DNA from: Nematostella vectensis
Lineage: Eukaryota > Cnidaria > Anthozoa > Actiniaria > Edwardsiidae
Assembly: GCF_932526225.1 (NCBI RefSeq)
Contig: NC_064034.1
Location: forward strand, 1,660,001-1,724,000
Reading direction: 5' to 3'
DNA length: 64,000 nt
In this document: in pieces, positions 58,501 through 64,000 of the stretch
Position numbering within the stretch: the stretch's first letter is position 1
How the letters are laid out: the number at the start of each line of letters is the position of its first letter
Made by a program: the position numbers and the translations under genes
The notes under the pieces: model-generated
Database searches by the model: none
Told to the model about the DNA's origin: nothing
What the model saw: only the letters and a program-made list of their open reading frames with translations

Positions 58501-59442
58501 GGGCTAAAAGTCACCAAGATTCACAGGGGTGTCACTTTTGAGGAGTCTGCTTGGCTGGAGCCCTACATTGACTTGAACACCGATCTGAGAGCCAAGGCGA
58601 CAAACGATTTTGAGAAAGATTTTTTCAAGTTAATGAACAACTCCGTCTTTGGTAAGACTATGGAGAACATTAGGAACAGGGTGGACATTCGGTTGGTGAC
58701 GGACGAGAAGCAGGCCAAGAAGCTCATATCAAAGCCGAACTATCAACATCGCACCATCTTTTGCGAGAATCTAGCCGCCATCCACATGAAGAAGACAAAG
58801 CTGATCTTCAACAAGCCTGTCTACTTGGGCATGTCCATTCTGGACCTGAGTAAGACGCTCATGTACGATTTCCACTACAACTTCGTCAAGCCCAAGTACG
58901 GTGAGGATGCAAAGCTCTTATTCACTGATACTGACAGCCTGATGTATGAGATCGAGACGAAAGACTTTTACAAGGACATCGGCGGGGATGTGAGGTCCAT
59001 GTTCGACACCAGCAACTTTCCGAAGGGTCACCCATCTGGTATTGAGGTGGGTGTGAACAAGAAAGTCATCGGAATGTTTAAAGATGAGGCTGGGGGCCAA
59101 CAAATCACAGAATTTGTAGGACTGAGGGCCAAACTTTACTCGTACAAGATGGATGAAGGTAAAGAAGAAAAGAAATGCAAGGGCGTTAAGAGAGCAGTCG
59201 TCAAGAAGAGCATCGGTTTCGATGACTACAAGGATTGCTTATTTGGTAAGAAACCTCAGATGAGACTTATGAATGTCATCAGAAGTCATAAGCATGATGT
59301 TTACACTGAAACGGTGAACAAGGTCGCTCTATCTCATGAGGATGACAAGCGAATCATCTGTGATGATGGTATTCACACCTTCGCTCACGGTCATTTCAGA
59401 ACGCTATTAGGTGGTGGCTCAGTATCTTCAGGGACGACTTGA
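55516..59442 (+). CDS. polB: Polinton protein-primed DNA polymerase B
   Basis: 1308 residues, one open frame. A SAP/Rho-N-like helix pair begins the protein (VKDLKALAKERG, residues about 9-35). A C2H2-like cysteine pair with KH is at about 437-458, and an endonuclease VII/HNH-like zinc site (HCHICEGG, DHCHLTGKYRG, HNACN) at about 597-631. Exonuclease motifs are VYADFESF (D498, E500), FHNLSGYDSHLF (about 643-654) and YLESDVLLLADVF. Polymerase motif A is LDANNLYGWAMSNP (D904), motif B is KLMNNSVFGK (1038-1047) and motif C is FTDTDS (1136-1141). All catalytic acidic residues are present. It should replicate the element from a protein primer. The ATG at 55534 is an alternative start, since the promoter-like TTTAAAGA ends directly before the first ATG. 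The 3' end overlaps the convergent integrase gene by 52 bp. Confidence 0.95.
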   Translation: MTGLIEMENLKVKDLKALAKERGIPRYYWMRRDELVGALTSTSPPPPPRRVPLPKLVKGLPRPPRITPSNTSESILDGPIPEINVPILKPSQPPRSSRVQSLKHFANRATNLIKSELDKFADWILSYVPEPIKKTVKEAADKRVERLKERIKRLHEEVEDRFTPKEQQTALKGYLKTHGIAGQRGYDPKTFIARIKPKVLELISQQKKPIKVKFIFTCGFIKEDPATAQIEEELGYFHTEKPEIVTESTDLSDLFDTMTNYLLGLVELFQKQGSGWQFDQVEYFDINIDPFEPLSGSSYIPLPPKLASKKAIINVKNENDHECFKWAVTSAVYPREKDPQRFSKQMIENSEKFDWSGIEFPVSLKQIDKFEKQNQYTVNVFGYETKVYPLRISEKDPDNAINLLLISDDETNHYCWIKNMMRLVSTQIDEFHHTRFLCCRCLNSFRCKQSLEKHSECCGNHEAVGIEMPKIDKDGNLPHIKFKNYNRKMRVPFVVYADFESFTENIDTCSPDGSKSFTKQYQKHKPSGFCYLIKCFDGDISPPELVRYTAESPDEDIPQLFVESLESDIKKIYDKFRFPKKVKMTLKDKIAYNDATHCHICEGGLGEDKVLDHCHLTGKYRGAAHNACNLDHKIPKFFPVIFHNLSGYDSHLFIKNLGTSEGKINCIPNNEEKYISFTKQIVVDSFTNKEGNKIDVKRDIRFIDSFRFMSASLDSLVGNMSRECFKNLAEYYEGEELQLLLRKGVFPYDWFDGFSKLDATQLPQREAFHSKLNDTDISEEDHLHARRVWEVFGMGTMRDYHNLYLESDVLLLADVFENFRDVCLKNYGLDPAWYYTAPGLAWDAALKTTKVRLELLTDYDMLLMIEKGIRGGVSMISNRHGEANNPYMKEYDPDLPTKYITYLDANNLYGWAMSNPLPTHGFRWMGDQELSGWRDRPCILEVDLEYPHHLHDLHNDYPLAPESIGLGNVDKLVPNLNDKTKYVIHHETLRLYVSFGLKVTKIHRGVTFEESAWLEPYIDLNTDLRAKATNDFEKDFFKLMNNSVFGKTMENIRNRVDIRLVTDEKQAKKLISKPNYQHRTIFCENLAAIHMKKTKLIFNKPVYLGMSILDLSKTLMYDFHYNFVKPKYGEDAKLLFTDTDSLMYEIETKDFYKDIGGDVRSMFDTSNFPKGHPSGIEVGVNKKVIGMFKDEAGGQQITEFVGLRAKLYSYKMDEGKEEKKCKGVKRAVVKKSIGFDDYKDCLFGKKPQMRLMNVIRSHKHDVYTETVNKVALSHEDDKRIICDDGIHTFAHGHFRTLLGGGSVSSGTT

Positions 59443-60383
59443 AGTTCTTCCCTAACGAACGACCTCCTTGGAGCGCCTTCGGAGAGGTAGTACAACACAG
59501 GCTGTCCAACTGAAACAACACTGCGTGATAGATCAAACACTTTTAAACTCCAAATAGGGTCTGTGGCTCGTCTGCGTTCACCTCCTTCCTCTTCTCCAGG
59601 AGCTAATAGATATCTAACTCTAACCCCTGGTGGTAGTCTAACTTCATCAAGTCCAACAGGCCGCTTATACGTTGGAGGATCAATATCAACCTCTTTCAAA
59701 CCAATAGATTTTGCAGGCTCTTTGCCAGTAATTCTTATGGGTTGACTATTCAGAGTTTTCAAAACATCTGGCAATCGTTTCACCCAAACTCTGGACCGAT
59801 CATCGCTAATCATTTCTTGAGCATACTGATGAGAAAACAACCTCTCCGCCAGTGTTCTATTGGCGCGTTCGACAAAAGCCTGTGCGCGATGGTTCCCAGC
59901 TTCGCTTCGCTGGATGGTGACACCCTTCTTTTTCATAATCTTCGTTACCTCTCCCCTAAATTCTGTCCCCGGGTCGACAATCACCGTATGAGGCCATTTA
60001 AGTTTTCTGGAGTATATCTTTTCAAACCCTTTAGCAATTCCACTCGAATCCTTGGTAGTCAGTGCTTCTGCATCTTTATATCTCGAGGCAATATCAATCA
60101 CAACCAACGCGTAACGGTAGGTTTTTCTGCCTACGTTATCGTGGGGCATAAACAGCAGATCGGCTTGGTGAATCTGATTAGGTTTATTCACAGTCCAATG
60201 CGGTCTGGGGACATACTTTGGAGCTGGGAGGTAGATCTGCCACAACGCCTGTTTTTCAAGCCACCTCTTAGCCTCGGCTTCACTGACTTTAGCGACACTA
60301 GCTAACTTAGAAATAGCTGAATACCCTTTCCAGTATCCATCGGTGGAATAGTATATTTTTGATAACCTGCTTTCGTTACTCAT
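59391..60383 (-). CDS. int: Polinton retroviral-type integrase
   Basis: 330 residues. An N-terminal helical part with HTH-like spacing is followed by the rve catalytic core: D75 in IHQADLLFMP, D137 in VIVDPGTEFRG and E172 in AQAFVERANRTL. The last two are 35 residues apart, as in the classic D,D(35)E triad. The C-terminal 100 residues, rich in PPGVRVRYL and VGQPVLYYL patterns, resemble the chromo/SH3-like tail of Polinton integrases. It should insert linear element DNA into chromosomes. It is transcribed divergently from the capsid gene across only 33 bp and converges on polB with overlapping ends. All catalytic residues are retained. The clear ATG is at 60383. Confidence 0.93.
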   Translation of the reverse strand: MSNESRLSKIYYSTDGYWKGYSAISKLASVAKVSEAEAKRWLEKQALWQIYLPAPKYVPRPHWTVNKPNQIHQADLLFMPHDNVGRKTYRYALVVIDIASRYKDAEALTTKDSSGIAKGFEKIYSRKLKWPHTVIVDPGTEFRGEVTKIMKKKGVTIQRSEAGNHRAQAFVERANRTLAERLFSHQYAQEMISDDRSRVWVKRLPDVLKTLNSQPIRITGKEPAKSIGLKEVDIDPPTYKRPVGLDEVRLPPGVRVRYLLAPGEEEGGERRRATDPIWSLKVFDLSRSVVSVGQPVLYYLSEGAPRRSFVREELQVVPEDTEPPPNSVLK

Positions 60384-60416
60384 TTAAAGATTATCTCTCT
60401 TTTCTTAAAATAAAAG
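60383..60416. promoter_or_regulatory. divergent promoter between integrase and capsid genes
   Basis: Thirty-three bases separate the two start codons. TTTAAAGATTATCT (60383-60396) is the fullest match to the motif found before other plus-strand genes of the element and ends 20 bp before the capsid ATG. The rest is T/A-rich (CTCTTTTCTTAAAATAAAAG). Confidence 0.55.
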
Positions 60417-61655
60417 ATGGCACAAGCGATATCAGAAAAAATTAACCCAAACAGGATCCCACGGGAACCCTTCGGCCTGAAAGCGGAACCGTTGCTGAAT
60501 CGGATTACATTCAATCCCTCATCGGCAAGTCCTGGAGAAACCCTCTATATAAATATTCCAAAACTTGCTGAAAATGTAGTGATTGTTCCAGGTAGTGTAT
60601 CCTTACTATTTGACTTAGACGTCGCAGGACACGCGAATAATACTCTCGTCAACAACGTTGGTCGAAACCTAGTGTCGAGACTCAAGATTCTCTTCGGTGG
60701 AGAAACACTACAGGATACTCAAAGATACGATCTCTTCCAAACCTATCACGACTTATACTTACAAGCTGAAGATCGTGGGGATAGAATAAGACAAGGTATC
60801 TCCTCCGAAAACATGAGGAAGCTCAGGACAAATGCAGGTGATAAAGTGACCTCAGATGCTAAGGAAGTAGCTCTTGCAACAGTTCACAACACCAAGTACT
60901 GCATTCCACTCGACCATCCTATTCTCAGCGAGCATGGGGTCTTTTATCCAAAGGCGTTACCTCATCCGCTAATCTTTGAGATTACTCTAGCCCCAGTTTC
61001 CGACGTCGTTGTTTATGCTGACACGGTCAAGACTCCAACGTACACCATCACAAACCTCGAGTTGGAATATGCTTGCATCTCAAGTGAATACTTGGCCCGT
61101 GAGGCGTTGTCGGCTTATCAGGTTGGTAGAGGATTCTTTTACGAGAACGTCATTCTCCACAAAACGTTCACCATCTCCAAACCTAATGATGGTGTCATAA
61201 ACGAGCACATTAATCTGCCGAGGAGGTCAATGACAGGGATATTGTGTCTGTTCACAGAGAGCTACACAGGAGGAGCAAGGGATTCCGAAAAGTTTGTCAA
61301 TCCAAGTATCACATCGATCAACATTAATGTGGATGGCATGCCAAACCGTCTCTACTCCAAGGGGATGACACCGCCGGACCTCTGGGAGTCGGTAAAGAAA
61401 CGTTTCGGTAGAGAGGGTGTTAAGCAAAAGGATTTTTACGCTAATAACAAGTTTGCTCTGTGGGTCGACTTGAGGGCACATCCAGATAACAGCATTCACG
61501 GAGGAGGTCTGGTCTTGAACAACACGCGAGACGGAGTAAAACTCGAGATGAAACGAAAAGTTGGAGGAACGGGAAACATCACCTGCTACATGTTTGTAGT
61601 AGCCGACGCGTTGATGGAGGTTATGAACTCGAATTTGAGAGCAATCATGTATTAA
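60417..61655 (+). CDS. probable double jelly-roll major capsid protein of the Polinton
   Basis: 412 residues, beta-rich, without signal peptide or membrane segment. The identification rests on position (between integrase and packaging ATPase), length and phrases typical of double jelly-roll capsid proteins, such as CIPLDHPILSEHGVFYPKAL followed by LPHPLIFEITLAP, the junction of an early jelly-roll strand pair, and NVVIVPGSVSLLFDLD near the N-terminus. The C-terminus (GNITCYMFVVADALMEV) is a hydrophobic strand. It should form the hexon-like trimers of a virion shell. It is smaller than many Polinton capsid proteins (often over 500 residues). An unrelated structural protein cannot be excluded without a fold prediction. 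Confidence 0.7.
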   Translation: MAQAISEKINPNRIPREPFGLKAEPLLNRITFNPSSASPGETLYINIPKLAENVVIVPGSVSLLFDLDVAGHANNTLVNNVGRNLVSRLKILFGGETLQDTQRYDLFQTYHDLYLQAEDRGDRIRQGISSENMRKLRTNAGDKVTSDAKEVALATVHNTKYCIPLDHPILSEHGVFYPKALPHPLIFEITLAPVSDVVVYADTVKTPTYTITNLELEYACISSEYLAREALSAYQVGRGFFYENVILHKTFTISKPNDGVINEHINLPRRSMTGILCLFTESYTGGARDSEKFVNPSITSININVDGMPNRLYSKGMTPPDLWESVKKRFGREGVKQKDFYANNKFALWVDLRAHPDNSIHGGGLVLNNTRDGVKLEMKRKVGGTGNITCYMFVVADALMEVMNSNLRAIMY

Positions 61656-61660
61656 AAAGG
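61650..61660 (+). promoter_or_regulatory. degenerate copy of the element promoter motif
   Basis: TATTAAAAAGG overlaps the capsid stop codon and lies 23 bp before the ATPase ATG at 61684, the same distance as the better TTTAAAGATT copies elsewhere in the element. Confidence 0.35.
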
Positions 61661-61683
61661 ACTTGTGTGATAATACAAAAAGA

Positions 61684-62310
61684 ATGGAAGAATTACGGGA
61701 AAAAGTTCCTTTTCATTGTATTATCACAGGACCTACTAATTGTGGGAAGACAAAGTACCTCACGGAACAGCTCCGGGGGCCGTTCCGGCATGTGTTTGAA
61801 TACATTGTGTTGATTTGTCCGACTTATGCGAAAAACAAGTCCTATCGTAGATTTGCTCACGGAGATAAACGTTTCTTGGTATTATCGCCGGATGCTAGTA
61901 ACACCGATGAGATTAACGAGTTACTAACAGATTGTGCGGTGCTATTTTCTGGTACAAATACGTTACTCGTTTTGGATGACTGTGCTGTATCGAAAGATCT
62001 AAAGCAACGCTCGAACAAGTTTATCAATCTAGCGTTCTCAGGGAGACACGAAGGATTATCAGTGTGGGTATTGACGCAACAATTAACATCCATAGCAAAG
62101 CCCTTCCGTGATAACGTCGCCTGTGTGGTCACATTCCATAATCCATCTCAAATTGGCACCAAAACACTGTTTGAAGATTATGGAGGTGATTTAGACGTCG
62201 AGACTCGTAAAAAGTTCGTAGAACTGCTGAAAACTGAAAAGTATTCCAGACTCTGTTTCTGTCTACGGCATCCATTCCAAAATTATTTGGAGATTCCTGC
62301 CACGCGGTGA
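61684..62310 (+). CDS. Polinton genome-packaging ATPase (A32/FtsK-HerA type)
   Basis: 208 residues from the first ATG (a longer frame would need a TTG start). Walker A GPTNCGKT is at residues 16-23, and Walker B LLVLDDC, with tandem D98-D99, follows at 94-100. A sensor-like Q pair (VWVLTQQLTS) and SGRHEGLSVW follow, as in poxvirus A32-like packaging ATPases. It should power DNA translocation into capsids. It follows the capsid gene by 28 bp. The stop codon lies at the edge of a palindromic repeat copy. Confidence 0.9.
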   Translation: MEELREKVPFHCIITGPTNCGKTKYLTEQLRGPFRHVFEYIVLICPTYAKNKSYRRFAHGDKRFLVLSPDASNTDEINELLTDCAVLFSGTNTLLVLDDCAVSKDLKQRSNKFINLAFSGRHEGLSVWVLTQQLTSIAKPFRDNVACVVTFHNPSQIGTKTLFEDYGGDLDVETRKKFVELLKTEKYSRLCFCLRHPFQNYLEIPATR

Positions 62311-62333
62311 GCTCTAGGGCCAGCCCCTCGAAG
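62308..62333. repeat. GC-rich palindromic element, copy 2
   Basis: GAGCTCTAGGGCCAGCCCCTCGAAG; the ATPase stop codon TGA overlaps its left edge. The following AAGTGGTTTAAA is shared with the sequence before polB. Confidence 0.65.
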
Positions 62334-62336
62334 TGG

Positions 62337-62346
62337 TTTAAAAACA
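62337..62346 (+). promoter_or_regulatory. element promoter motif before the 179-residue protein
   Basis: TTTAAAAACA, 23 bp before the ATG at 62370. The extended GTGGTTTAAA(A/G)ACAT is shared with the polB upstream region. Confidence 0.45.
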
Positions 62347-62369
62347 TCTTGGTCTACTTACAAAATAAG

Positions 62370-62909
62370 ATGGCAAGCGTCGAGGATTACATGGAAGAGA
62401 AACCCGAGTCTGAGGGAGCCCGAGGGGCTAGCTCGAAGGGCGAGCCTCTCGAAGATGATGTTGAAGTCAAACGAGAATCGCTGGCTATTCTCGCATCTCT
62501 TGGGACTACGAAGGAATTTCTTGGTGTCGGTATGAGTCTTGGTGATATCAAGAAGCTCCCGGCGAAAGACGTCGAGAAATACTTTGTCCGCTACCAGACT
62601 GTCTTAGGCAAGCAAGTTACTGATGGATTAGTAGAATCAGCACTTCAAGTAGTGTCTCAAGTCATTTCCTATGTGGTTCCTATAGATGACACCGAAGAGC
62701 TTAGCAAAGACTTACAGAACGACGAGTTGGTTAAACGCGAATTGTCAAACTTTGCAGGTCTCTTGGTATTGAAGGGAGGAAGGATGGTAGCACTTGCTAG
62801 TGCCCTCTTTCGGGTCGCTAAGCATGTTAAACTAACACCTTCACAGGAGACTTCCAACAAACTTCAAGAAGTTTCGAGCACAACTGAGCAAACTCTTGAC
62901 CACACCTGA
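62370..62909 (+). CDS. Polinton protein of unknown function, 179 residues
   Basis: Starts at the first ATG; an upstream GTG frame would extend it by 21 residues but would run through the palindromic repeat. The N-terminus is acidic and disordered and contains a palindrome-encoded insert (GARGASSKGEPLE, about residues 16-28). The rest is helical with moderately hydrophobic stretches (VESALQVVSQVISYVVPI and FAGLLVLKGGRMVALASALF). No catalytic motif is visible. By position it may be a minor virion component, but I do not recognise the family. The 3' end runs into a 22-bp repeat array. Confidence 0.75.
   Translation: MASVEDYMEEKPESEGARGASSKGEPLEDDVEVKRESLAILASLGTTKEFLGVGMSLGDIKKLPAKDVEKYFVRYQTVLGKQVTDGLVESALQVVSQVISYVVPIDDTEELSKDLQNDELVKRELSNFAGLLVLKGGRMVALASALFRVAKHVKLTPSQETSNKLQEVSSTTEQTLDHT
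62412..62452. repeat. GC-rich palindromic element, copy 3 (in-frame, coding)
   Basis: GAGGGAGCCCGAGGGGCTAG then CTCGAAGGGCGAGCCTCTCG: the palindrome with an extra 11-12 bases at its centre, read in frame as EGARGASSKGEPLE. Confidence 0.7.
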
Positions 62910-62972
62910 GCACACCTAAGCAAGCTCTTGAGCACACCTGAGCAAGCTCTTGAGCACACCTGAGCAAGCTCT
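62876..62972. repeat. 22-bp tandem repeat across a Polinton stop codon
   Basis: About four copies of CTTGAGCACACCTGAGCAAG with CT, beginning within the last codons of the 179-residue protein and ending just before the next promoter motif. Confidence 0.85.
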
Positions 62973-62984
62973 TAAGCATGATGT

Positions 62985-62999
62985 GATTTAAAGATTCTT
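62985..62999 (+). promoter_or_regulatory. element promoter motif before the 144-residue protein
   Basis: GATTTAAAGATTCTT, with TTTAAAGATT ending 23 bp before the ATG at 63020. Confidence 0.5.
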
Positions 63000-63019
63000 T
63001 ATTCAGTGAGTAAAGAATC

Positions 63020-63454
63020 ATGTCTGACGAAAATCAAGAGGTTGAGCAAATCACAAAGGACCCTCCCCCCAGGAAGAAGAGTGCCGCTAAGGAGAAAGAT
63101 CCTATAAAAGTCGCTTCTGGTAAGAGAGTTGCCGAATATAATAGGAGGTGTAGAGAAGCACTTGCTAGGGAGATGAAACGCGAGGCGGAGGCGAGTTCAG
63201 AAGACGCTGCACGAGCAGAGACACCCCACCAAGAGGGAGCTCGAGGGGATAGCCTCTCGGACGCTTGGATTCCAGAGCTATCGTTTACAACTGTACTGGC
63301 TCTAGTTGGAATAGGGCTCACCGCATTGGATATGTATATGCGTTTTTACAAAAAGACGCCCAAGATCAACGCCAACGAGACTGAAACTTTCGAGAGGCCT
63401 GCCGCTCGAGGGGCTAGCCTCCCGAACGCGACGCCAAAAATAGGAATGTTGTGA
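63020..63454 (+). CDS. Polinton single-pass membrane protein, 144 residues
   Basis: A charged, lysine- and glutamate-rich N-terminal half is followed by one hydrophobic segment (TTVLALVGIGLTALDMYM, residues about 90-107) and a short basic tail. No signal peptide. Two palindromic-repeat copies lie inside the frame: QEGARGDSLSD at about 71-81 and AARGASLPN at about 128-136. Function unknown; small membrane proteins of this kind in virus-like elements may sit in or act on membranes, but this is inference. Confidence 0.75.
   Translation: MSDENQEVEQITKDPPPRKKSAAKEKDPIKVASGKRVAEYNRRCREALAREMKREAEASSEDAARAETPHQEGARGDSLSDAWIPELSFTTVLALVGIGLTALDMYMRFYKKTPKINANETETFERPAARGASLPNATPKIGML
63232..63262. 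repeat. GC-rich palindromic element, copy 4 (in-frame, coding)
   Basis: GAGGGAGCTCGAGGGGATAG then CCTCTCGGACG, read as EGARGDSLSD. Confidence 0.75.
63393..63428. repeat. GC-rich palindromic element, copy 5 (in-frame, coding)
   Basis: GCCGCTCGAGGGGCTAGCCT then CCCGAACG, read as AARGASLPN near the C-terminus of the 144-residue protein. Confidence 0.75.
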
Positions 63455-63468
63455 TTTAAAGATTATCT
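63452..63468 (+). promoter_or_regulatory. element promoter motif before the 74-residue protein
   Basis: TGATTTAAAGATTATCT; the TGA is the stop codon of the preceding gene. TTTAAAGATT ends 25 bp before the ATG at 63490. Confidence 0.5.
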
Positions 63469-63489
63469 GAATCTGTAATAAATAAAATC

Positions 63490-63714
63490 ATGTCAACTGA
63501 AAACAAACTTGTGAAAACGATCACCGACTCAGCAGTCATCATCGGATTAGCCGCCGGTATGGGTTATGTTGCTAAAAAGGCTATGAAAGAGTCATTCATC
63601 AGCGACCCTTCGTCAAGTGTTACAAACTACGCTAAATGGGTTGCTGTCCTGTCCGGTAGTATGTATCTGAAAGATTATCTGGAAACACAAAAGATTTTGC
63701 CAAAACCGCTGTAG
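63490..63714 (+). CDS. Polinton small membrane protein, 74 residues
   Basis: Two hydrophobic stretches are visible, VIIGLAAGMGYVA (about 15-27) and KWVAVLSGSMYL (about 49-60), separated by a polar loop. It sits in the run of small genes, each preceded by the TTTAAAGATT motif, which supports its being real despite its size. No family recognised. Confidence 0.65.
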   Translation: MSTENKLVKTITDSAVIIGLAAGMGYVAKKAMKESFISDPSSSVTNYAKWVAVLSGSMYLKDYLETQKILPKPL

Positions 63715-63718
63715 GCGA

Positions 63719-63730
63719 CTTAAAGATCTT
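63719..63730 (+). promoter_or_regulatory. element promoter motif before the last gene
   Basis: CTTAAAGATCTT, ending 16 bp before the ATG at 63747; a weaker match than its neighbours. Confidence 0.4.
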
Positions 63731-63746
63731 ATAGATTGATTAATAA

Positions 63747-64000
63747 ATGGCGAGTATAGCATTTATGATTGGTGGAGCTATTCTTAATGCGACGGCATTC
63801 GTTGGAGGGAGTTACCTAGCGAGATACTTATCTTCTGACGCTACTCATGTTGATAAAGAAAAAATAAGACATGATAAAGCGCTTGAAAAGTATCAACAAG
63901 CAATGGGTGATTGGCAGAAAAAAAGACAGGAATACCAGGATTGGTTGACTGAACAATACAACGATAAAGTTCGTGCGGATGAGAACGATAAAGAGACGGA
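63747..64000 (+). CDS. Polinton protein with N-terminal membrane segment and charged helix, partial
   Basis: The ATG at 63747 opens a frame that runs off the window after 84 residues. Residues 3-24 are hydrophobic and glycine-rich (IAFMIGGAILNATAFVGGSY). A long, charged, probably coiled-coil helix follows (KIRHDKALEKYQQAMGDW). I believe similar proteins occur in other cnidarian Polinton-type elements but cannot name a function. A membrane-anchored or fibre-like structural role is possible. Confidence 0.65.
   Translation, partial: MASIAFMIGGAILNATAFVGGSYLARYLSSDATHVDKEKIRHDKALEKYQQAMGDWQKKRQEYQDWLTEQYNDKVRADENDKET

Larger units (their letters stand above)
54875..64000. mobile_element. Maverick/Polinton-type virus-like element, left part
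   Basis: The gene set is protein-primed polymerase B, retroviral-type integrase, a probable double jelly-roll capsid protein and a packaging ATPase, which together define Polinton/adintovirus-like elements, plus several short proteins. The visible frames have no stops. Polintons usually span 15-20 kb with long inverted ends starting 5'-AG. A candidate start is AGTAGTAGGG at 54875, but the other end lies outside the window, so this border is a guess. The tandem repeats at 54.99-55.44 kb would fit inside a terminal inverted repeat. Confidence 0.85.

Noticed and set aside
1-64000. CRISPR array, suggested by several regular repeats
   Set aside because: All arrays here are head-to-tail units without unique spacers, and the genome is eukaryotic.

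Overview
This window looks like an assembled piece of an animal nuclear genome, most likely an anthozoan cnidarian of the sea-anemone type. The species is an inference. The evidence is intron-bearing genes with GT-AG junctions and matching phases, animal gene families (a CENP-F-like coiled-coil protein, the E3 ligase Hakai/CBLL1, a rhodopsin-class GPCR, a WD40 protein), a secreted two-domain ShKT protein of the kind common in anemones, a minimal type I hammerhead ribozyme, many MITE-like elements with G/C homopolymer tracts, and a Maverick/Polinton-type virus-like element.

Layout. 1-16.8 kb: no gene I can support; it holds MITEs, minisatellites, a tRNA-derived SINE and a hammerhead ribozyme at 8.62 kb. 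16.8-23.4 kb (+): four-exon CENP-F-like gene whose introns 2 and 3 each carry an inverted-repeat transposon. 23.4-26.3 kb: intergenic. 26.4-31.7 kb (-): six-exon Hakai gene. 33.3-34.4 kb (+): intronless GPCR. 36.0-41.3 kb (-): ten-exon WD40 gene. 42.0-44.7 kb (+): six-exon gene for a small secreted, probably GPI-anchored protein, divergent from the WD40 gene. 45.2-46.9 kb: a transposon with inverted ends lying in a satellite-like array. 47.9-53.8 kb (-): seven-exon secreted ShKT protein with 12-nt and 24-nt micro-exons. 54.9 kb to the right edge: the left part of a Polinton.

The Polinton carries protein-primed family B DNA polymerase (+), retroviral-type integrase (-, tail-to-tail with the polymerase), a probable double jelly-roll major capsid protein (+), an A32/FtsK-like packaging ATPase (+) and a run of small proteins, some membrane-spanning, the last cut by the window edge. 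Replication, integration, capsid and packaging functions therefore sit side by side; a maturation protease and a penton-like minor capsid protein are not in view and may lie beyond 64 kb. The reading frames visible are intact.

The two observations I consider most likely to be new both lie in this element. First, a shared motif (TTTAAAGATT, often extended to TTTAAAGATTATCT) sits just upstream of most of its plus-strand genes and looks like an element-specific promoter. Second, a GC-rich palindromic repeat (core CGAGGGGCTAGCCTCTCG) is scattered both between its genes and inside them, in one constant reading frame giving the peptide ARGAS(L)S.

Gene models were built by hand from splice signals, reading phase and recognised protein motifs. 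No searches were run, so family names rest on remembered motifs, and small or weakly conserved exons could have been missed.
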